Notes under the pieces: generated by a model
What the model was told of the DNA's origin: nothing
The model's database searches: none
What the model saw: only the letters and a program-made list of their open reading frames with translations
Program-made: the position numbers and the translations under genes
Shown: in pieces, positions 58,817 to 64,000 of the stretch
Position numbering within the stretch: the stretch's first letter is position 1
Layout: every line of letters begins with the position of its first letter
DNA from: Pseudomonas sp. 8Z
Lineage (GTDB): Bacteria > Pseudomonadota > Gammaproteobacteria > Pseudomonadales > Pseudomonadaceae
Assembly (NCBI RefSeq): GCF_902506535.1
Contig: NZ_LR733824.1
Location: 496,001-560,000 of the forward strand
Reading direction: 5' to 3'
Length of the DNA stretch: 64,000 nucleotides

Positions 58817-60375
58817 GAGCTAACCTCCTCGTCATCGAGCACGTACAGATCCATGTCCAGGGGGCCGATGATCACTTCGGCTAGTGCCGGGTCGAAGATG
58901 CCCTGGTTGATACGACGTATGGCGTGATCATGCTTGGTGATCCCACCCATGCTTTTGACCCAGTAGTTTCGTGCCTCAGCAGCACCTTTCGAGCGGAATA
59001 CCCGCATGAACTTCAGGGTAGGCATCAGAACCTCTGCCACCACCGACCGACCAGAAATGCCAGTTGAGCGGCAGTGTTCGCAGCCAGGCCCCCGCACGAA
59101 GACCGTTTCAGGTGTACAGCACTTCCTCACCCGCTCAACCAAGTCAGGTGCCAGAGCATGTGCTTGTGAGAGGAATGGCTGCCGGCAGTGGATGCAGAGT
59201 TTCGGCAGCAGGCTCTGGTTGATCATTCCGGTCAACAGGGCAGGGTCGAACAGGAGTGAGGGGTCTACCCCGAGATCGAGCAGTCGCTGCAGGATCCCGA
59301 TCGCGGTGTTGGTATGGAGCGTGGACCACATGCCGTGTCCGGTCATAGCTCCGCGGAACGATGCGACTGCCGCGAAGATCTCCCGGATTTCGCCGATCAT
59401 CATGTAGTCGGGGTCGAGGCGCATGCCGTTGCTGATACCAGCTGCCCAGGCTTGAATCTCCGCCTGAGGGTCGGTGGTGTCGTAGACCAGCGGCGTCTGG
59501 TTGATGCCTTCACCTTCGGCGCTGTACTCGGGTGGATCCTCGATGGTCAGGATGTGTTTGGCACCACCCATCATCCGATCCAGCATTTCAAGAATGACTT
59601 TCAGGGTCATCGACTTACCCGACCCAGTTGGGCCGGATAGGATGTTCATCCCATACGGGAGGCGGAGCATTCGTTGCAGCAGATCTATCTGCTCTGGAAG
59701 GTAGCCGAGATCCTTGAGGCTACTCAGCCCCTCATCGTTGTAGAGCAGGCGCAAAACCATCAGCAAGCCTGGAGCTCGTGGGCGTGTGGAGACGCGAGCT
59801 CCATAGAGGCTCAACTGATCTACGAACTTTTTGCTGACTCGTGCATCTTGAGGGAGGTGTTCCTGGAACAGGGAGTCGGCCACGTCGCACATGGACTGGT
59901 AGATGGTGGAACAGAGGTCCTTGATGTGCTGGTGGCGAGGTCGTTGTACCGTAGTGAGCCGACCATCGATTCGAAACCGGATCTTGCTCTTGCCGTCGGG
60001 GGCGACGATGAAATGGATATCGCTGGCCCGATGCTCGCAGGCTTCCCGTATGATTTTTATCACTTCCAGCTGGTTGCGCGAGACCTCCTCTCCGTCGCTT
60101 ACGAATGCCTCGCCAGCTTGGACAATACCTGCCTTGTAGAGACGATTAATGGTGTCAGGGGCGACCGTCTCGACTCGGAAAATGATTCCCGCGCGTTCCA
60201 GCCTGTTGCAGAACGCCATTACATGCAGGTCGTTCAGGTGACTGCCGGAGACATAGAGCGCACCGTCCTCGGTGAGCGCCATGATTTCACGCTCAGGGGG
60301 CGACAGCTCCCAACGTTCACCAGGGGCGGTCAATACCAAGGGTGGCAACAGCGATGCGGAAGTGAGACTTGTCAT
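58813..60375 (-). CDS. pilQ: type IVb pilus assembly ATPase PilQ
   Basis: 520-residue GspE/PilB-like ATPase: Walker A SGPTGSGKSMTL (near residue 250), Asp box ILTIEDPPEY, Walker B YMMIGEIREI, His box GMWSTLHTNTA and a tetracysteine zinc module (CIHCRQP ... CEHC). Drives pilus extension. The N-terminal domain is short, as in R64 PilQ. Confidence 0.93.
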   Translation of the reverse strand: MTSLTSASLLPPLVLTAPGERWELSPPEREIMALTEDGALYVSGSHLNDLHVMAFCNRLERAGIIFRVETVAPDTINRLYKAGIVQAGEAFVSDGEEVSRNQLEVIKIIREACEHRASDIHFIVAPDGKSKIRFRIDGRLTTVQRPRHQHIKDLCSTIYQSMCDVADSLFQEHLPQDARVSKKFVDQLSLYGARVSTRPRAPGLLMVLRLLYNDEGLSSLKDLGYLPEQIDLLQRMLRLPYGMNILSGPTGSGKSMTLKVILEMLDRMMGGAKHILTIEDPPEYSAEGEGINQTPLVYDTTDPQAEIQAWAAGISNGMRLDPDYMMIGEIREIFAAVASFRGAMTGHGMWSTLHTNTAIGILQRLLDLGVDPSLLFDPALLTGMINQSLLPKLCIHCRQPFLSQAHALAPDLVERVRKCCTPETVFVRGPGCEHCRSTGISGRSVVAEVLMPTLKFMRVFRSKGAAEARNYWVKSMGGITKHDHAIRRINQGIFDPALAEVIIGPLDMDLYVLDDEEVSS

Positions 60376-60384
60376 GGCTTCACC

Positions 60385-60930
60385 TCACTGCCCGAGCGGC
60401 GATGTCGGCTGGTAGTGCTGGCCCATGGTGGCCCCGGGCAAGGCCGGAGCAACCATGCTACCCATCTGTGTCATTGTCGTAGACGCGCTGGGGGCAACGT
60501 TGGAGAACCCAACGGGGAATCGTTTGCCTGACTTGCTCAGCATGACTTTGTCCATACTCACCGACTCGACGTGGTAGCCCCCAGGAAGGTCCTGGCCAGC
60601 ACCGGCGTCAGCCTCGACTCCTCCAGGAAACAGAAATGAGGCAGTCATGCGGCCGCCGGCACCGTAGATCGTGCGAACTACCGGAGCTGGAAGGTCAACA
60701 TCCTTGGTAGGTTGCGTAGTCGTGCCTGTGGACGCGGCGGTCGTGTTGGGCTTCGGCGGCAGCTTGGCCTGTGCCTCGGCCAGTCTGACTCTGGCCTCGG
60801 CCAGAACAGCCTGTGCTTGCACGTCGGTGAGTTCGCCTACCGTAGTGGCGTGTGCAGTCTGCGACAGCGACGTCAGGCAGCCCAGCAGACACAGAATCAT
60901 AGGCGTCAATATTTCATTGCGGCTTCGCAT
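60385..60930 (-). CDS. pilP: type IVb pilus protein PilP
   Basis: 181 residues from ATG 60930 (GGAGAAA upstream). Signal peptide (MILCLLGCLTSLSQTAHA), a coiled-coil segment (VQAQAVLAEARVRLAEAQA), and a C-terminal domain with VRTIYGAGGRMTASFLFPGG characteristic of PilP. Periplasmic link between the inner platform and the PilN secretin. Confidence 0.9.
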   Translation of the reverse strand: MRSRNEILTPMILCLLGCLTSLSQTAHATTVGELTDVQAQAVLAEARVRLAEAQAKLPPKPNTTAASTGTTTQPTKDVDLPAPVVRTIYGAGGRMTASFLFPGGVEADAGAGQDLPGGYHVESVSMDKVMLSKSGKRFPVGFSNVAPSASTTMTQMGSMVAPALPGATMGQHYQPTSPLGQ

Positions 60931-62251
60931 AGATTTCTCCTGCGACAGACCAGGTGAACTGGCTGTTCTTGAGGTTGGTTTCGAGGAGGGTGGTGCGCAC
61001 GCCAAGGTCTGGCAGCCCCTCCAGCGCAAGGGCTGGTGGCAGCTTGGTTTCTGCTTTGAACGAGAGCTTTGCCCATGGCGGCATTACGGTCTGGGCAGGT
61101 TGGTTCTCGTCGTTTCCAGGTAGTTTCTGGATGGGCCCAGCCTGGACTGGGGCGAACTGCGGCTCAACACCCTGCATGTAGAAGTGGCTCGACACTTCGC
61201 GCAGCACCTCGCCCTGGTTTGGCAGTGCTTCGTTCCGACCAATAGCCACCTTCAGGGCGACGCGCACCCCAACCGTGTTACCGTTGTCGATCAAGAATGC
61301 CGGCGGCTCTTCAAACAGCTCGACCGCAGCCTCAGTGAACTGCTTGGCCGTGGCGGTACCGGTTCGGTGGTATGTCGCAGCGAGAGCCTGCCCGTCGCAT
61401 TTCGAGGATTCAAATAGCCAGCCAGCGATCGACAAGGGGAGAACTCGCTCAGCCTTGCTGCAGGCTCTCACCATGTCCACGGTGTCAGGCAGTGACGCCC
61501 ATGGGTGGTCCAGTGCTGCCAGATCCAGAGGATCTTTCGCCTGGGCGTTCTTTGCCTTGAGCTCTTCCTGGCGTCGTTGCTCGGCGGCGATGGCGGCCTG
61601 ACGAGCTTGTTCTTCCTGATGCATGTTCCACAGGTGATATACGCCGGCAGCGGAGACAATGGCTCCCGCGAGCATGCTCGCGCTGGCCAACTCTTTGCGC
61701 GAAAGCCCGAAGGTTAACTGTCGTAGCTTGAACTCGTTGCGCAAGCGCTCCGGTGCGAGCAGCTCCTCGATGTCAAACGGCCGCACATCAAAGCCGAAGC
61801 CTTCCGGTACGAACAGTTGCACTCCTTTCAGCAGCCCCCTGTTCTGCAGGCCGACAATTCGTTGCTTCGCCTCAGCTAGCGTGGTGACCAGGTCAACGCC
61901 GGGGATGATGGCGCCTTCAGAGGTGCCGACGACGGCATAGCAGTCATCGTCGATCTTCCAGCAGGCTACAAAGTCGCTCTCGAACTGCCCAGCCAGTGCT
62001 CTCGCCAGGGAGTACATGCCTTTGACTGCACCAAGCTTCTTCGAGACGAAACCAGCCTGGATCTTCGTCGGCGTTTCCCGGATGGCTACAAAGTCCAGAT
62101 CGTTCTGCTTGCCGTAGGCACGGGCCTCCTTCATGAACTTCTGGGGCGAACTCAATGGGTGCCAGTACAGGCCGGTGACGAACTTGCGACCGTGGTAGGT
62201 CAGGATCCGAACCCAAGAGGCTGGGTCGGATCGAGTGATCTCGGCTTCCAT
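60914..62251 (-). CDS. pilO: type IVb pilus protein PilO
   Basis: 445 residues from ATG 62251. An N-terminal cytosolic domain (TYHGRKFVTGLYWHPL, DFVACWKIDDDCYAVVGTSE), one central membrane helix (ASMLAGAIVSAAGVYHLW), a coiled coil (Glu/Gln/Ala-rich), and a periplasmic C-terminal domain. PilO family inner-membrane scaffold. Overlaps pilP by 17 bp. Confidence 0.9.
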   Translation of the reverse strand: MEAEITRSDPASWVRILTYHGRKFVTGLYWHPLSSPQKFMKEARAYGKQNDLDFVAIRETPTKIQAGFVSKKLGAVKGMYSLARALAGQFESDFVACWKIDDDCYAVVGTSEGAIIPGVDLVTTLAEAKQRIVGLQNRGLLKGVQLFVPEGFGFDVRPFDIEELLAPERLRNEFKLRQLTFGLSRKELASASMLAGAIVSAAGVYHLWNMHQEEQARQAAIAAEQRRQEELKAKNAQAKDPLDLAALDHPWASLPDTVDMVRACSKAERVLPLSIAGWLFESSKCDGQALAATYHRTGTATAKQFTEAAVELFEEPPAFLIDNGNTVGVRVALKVAIGRNEALPNQGEVLREVSSHFYMQGVEPQFAPVQAGPIQKLPGNDENQPAQTVMPPWAKLSFKAETKLPPALALEGLPDLGVRTTLLETNLKNSQFTWSVAGEIYAKPQ

Positions 62252-62252
62252 C

Positions 62253-64000
62253 TCACATGGCCCCGCGTGAGGTTGAGCGGACTGCAGGCGATACGCCCCA
62301 CGAGTCGTCATTCGCGGCGTGGAACTGATCGAGGGGGATGTACTGGATCCCGCTGGCAGTCTTGCTCATGACCAGCGGGGTGATCAGCACCACGATGACG
62401 GTTCGCTCCGAGCTCCTCGAGCGCCCGCCGCCCAAGCCGAAGAAGCCTGGATCGCCGGTGCCGGTTTTGTTGGCGTCTTCCGAGTCTTGTTCGAAGCCGC
62501 TCAGAACCAGTGTTTCGCCGTTCTGCAGGCGTACTTTCTGGTCGAAGATCTGTACGCCATAGCTGGGGAACTGAGCTTTGGATTCACCGCTTTCCACCTC
62601 CTCAAAAGTTGGGGTGGACGACATATTGATGTTGATCTTCAGGAGCAGCTCGTTCTCCGGCATCACCATCGGCAGCAGGGTCATGTTGTAACCGCTGGTG
62701 ATGGTGCCAGGGATGAGGGATGTGGTGGAGCCGACCTGAGCTACGTTGCTGATCTGGCTGGAGGCCAGGTAGCTCTTGGTTTGGCCTATCTGAATGGATG
62801 CCGACTGCAGGTTGAGGGTGGTTACTGAGGGGGATCGAACGGCAGAAACTCTGCCTTGCTGTGCGAGAGCCTGGATCATGGCGTTCGACCCAGCCCAGGA
62901 GTTATTCGCGGTGTCCAAGATGCTGACAGAGCCGGAAATGGCGCTGGGGTCGATTCCCGGTACGGTGTTCTTGAGGTTGATGCCCCAGTCATCGCTGAGC
63001 GACTTGTAGACCAGGTTCCAGTCGACGCTCAGTTGATCTTTGTCCGTCAGCGTTACGGATACGGCTTTTACGTTCAGGATTACCTGGGTGGTAATGCTGT
63101 CGCTTTCATGCTTGATGATCTGTGCGACCCGGCGCAGCACTTCTGGGCGGTCGGTGACGGTCAACGTCCCGGTTGCTCGGGACAGCGCCAGGCGGCCTAC
63201 CCCAGGGGTCAACATCGACTTAACGCTGCCCTCGATATCATTGAGCAGGGATGTTTTCAGCGTCACGGTAGTGCTTTGGCTGCTCCCAGAGCTGCCGCTG
63301 ATACCAGAGCTTGTACCGCCGCTCTGCGTCCCGGAGCTGCTGTCTCCGCTAACACCGGTGGACGCGCTCATGCCAGAACGCACTGTTGAGTCCATCTGGT
63401 TGGTATCGTCGAAGGCGAAGATGCGGAATGTCTCGGTGTCCAGGTAGTAGATCACCACTGCGTTTTCAACAGGGTCGAAGCGCCACGACAACCCCGTGCG
63501 GGACGTCACCAGGTCGAGAAAGCCTGAGACCTTATCGCTCCATGAAATACCCGAGATCGGAGCGGTCGCGCCGACTCCGAAGCCACTCAAGGCCGCAAAG
63601 CTGTTGCCTTGGGATGTTGCCCCAGTTACCGAACTGGGGAAGAGCATGCTGGCCATGTCCTGGTTGGACTGCGTAGCCGGTGCGTTGGACGCCGCGATCG
63701 GAGCACTGGTCGTGGTTGGATTCATCGCGTCCGGGGTGATCTGCACATTCAGGCCACACTGGCTCATTACTTCCTGGGCGGCTTGCAGCAGGGTTACTGC
63801 AACGACAGGCTTCCAGATAAACCGGCAGTTCTGGTGAGGTGCCAGGCCGCGTTTGGAAATAATCGGCTGCGTGCTGACCCAGGGCTTGTCGGAGTGGACA
63901 ACCGTATCGCGCTTGGCGTTGGTCGGCGCGGTACGCATGCTGGATGTAATAGCACTTGCCGAGCCAGCAGCGGCCTCGGTCCGCCGAATGGATTCGTCCA
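62253..64000 (-). CDS. pilN: type IVb pilus secretin PilN, 5' end outside window
   Basis: Outer-membrane secretin through which the pilus is extruded. At least 561 residues are visible from the internal Met at 63938, and the same frame stays open to 64000 (...RRTEAAAGSASAITSS before that Met), so the lipoprotein signal and true start are to the right. N0/N1 region, a Ser/Gly-rich insert (SGDSSSGTQSGGTSSGISGS) and the C-terminal secretin core (VRLQNGETLVLSGF, VIVVLITPLVM) are clear. Confidence 0.92.
   Translation of the reverse strand, partial: DESIRRTEAAAGSASAITSSMRTAPTNAKRDTVVHSDKPWVSTQPIISKRGLAPHQNCRFIWKPVVAVTLLQAAQEVMSQCGLNVQITPDAMNPTTTSAPIAASNAPATQSNQDMASMLFPSSVTGATSQGNSFAALSGFGVGATAPISGISWSDKVSGFLDLVTSRTGLSWRFDPVENAVVIYYLDTETFRIFAFDDTNQMDSTVRSGMSASTGVSGDSSSGTQSGGTSSGISGSSGSSQSTTVTLKTSLLNDIEGSVKSMLTPGVGRLALSRATGTLTVTDRPEVLRRVAQIIKHESDSITTQVILNVKAVSVTLTDKDQLSVDWNLVYKSLSDDWGINLKNTVPGIDPSAISGSVSILDTANNSWAGSNAMIQALAQQGRVSAVRSPSVTTLNLQSASIQIGQTKSYLASSQISNVAQVGSTTSLIPGTITSGYNMTLLPMVMPENELLLKININMSSTPTFEEVESGESKAQFPSYGVQIFDQKVRLQNGETLVLSGFEQDSEDANKTGTGDPGFFGLGGGRSRSSERTVIVVLITPLVMSKTASGIQYIPLDQFHAANDDSWGVSPAVRSTSRGAM

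Overview
The window is a piece of a gamma-proteobacterial chromosome, almost certainly Pseudomonas. It carries an EttA-type ABC-F gene, a PilZ/DUF1631 gene pair, and a tRNA-Asn/tRNA-Pro/tRNA-Lys cluster. An integrative and conjugative element (ICE) of the PFGI-1/pKLC102/PAPI-1 kind sits at the 3' end of tRNA-Lys. The assignment rests on protein family recognition and gene order; no database search was possible.

Layout. 1-3075: end of a three-gene tyrosine recombinase module (Tn554-like, or 'recombinases in trio') whose reading frames overlap by ATGA, lying directly upstream of ettA. 3144-7994: chromosomal genes (ettA, PilZ protein, DUF1631 protein, three tRNAs with a strong promoter). About 7945: presumed ICE attachment site in tRNA-Lys. 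8304-11434: ICE integrase and MOBH relaxase TraI. 11572-14911: variable cargo (a protein with a HEPN-type motif, a pore-former-like toxin/immunity-like pair, an orphan ParD antitoxin, a small membrane protein). 14986-39257: mating-pair-formation genes on the minus strand (TraG-N, TIGR03755/56/57, DsbA-like, VirB4-type ATPase, TIGR03751/52/49/46/50/45/58, RAQPRD, TIGR03747, TraD, TIGR03765, lytic transglycosylase, TIGR03759), interrupted by cargo at 20028-21686 and 30628-33527. 39369-50735: ICE accessory genes (SNF2 helicase, DUF6094 methyltransferase, DUF3275, DUF3577 and many unknown small proteins). 50743-51423: a mostly gene-free stretch with a large perfect inverted repeat. 51424-64000: a type IVb thin-pilus operon (pilN-O-P-Q-R-S-T-V and pilM) with a shufflon; pilN runs off the right edge, as does the rest of the ICE.

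How the parts work together. TraI, TraD and the mating apparatus transfer DNA. The type IVb pilus should mediate contact with recipients. The pilV tip adhesin is varied by the Rci recombinase acting on seven 19-bp sites of the R64 sfx type, which can attach any of seven alternative C-termini to one constant adhesin stem. rci is the second gene of an operon whose first gene encodes a small XRE protein resembling restriction-modification controller (C) proteins. A near-canonical pair of C-boxes lies just upstream, suggesting a self-timed switch over adhesin shuffling.

The most unusual signal is a repeated 5' leader upstream of five accessory genes (46383-50735). Three stem-loops keep fixed loop sizes (3, 13 and 15 nt) while their stem sequences change by compensatory substitution. 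In four copies a final hairpin buries the Shine-Dalgarno sequence. This looks like a structured cis-regulatory RNA family reused across the ICE. It may be a form of the bioinformatically described radC RNA motif, or it may be new.
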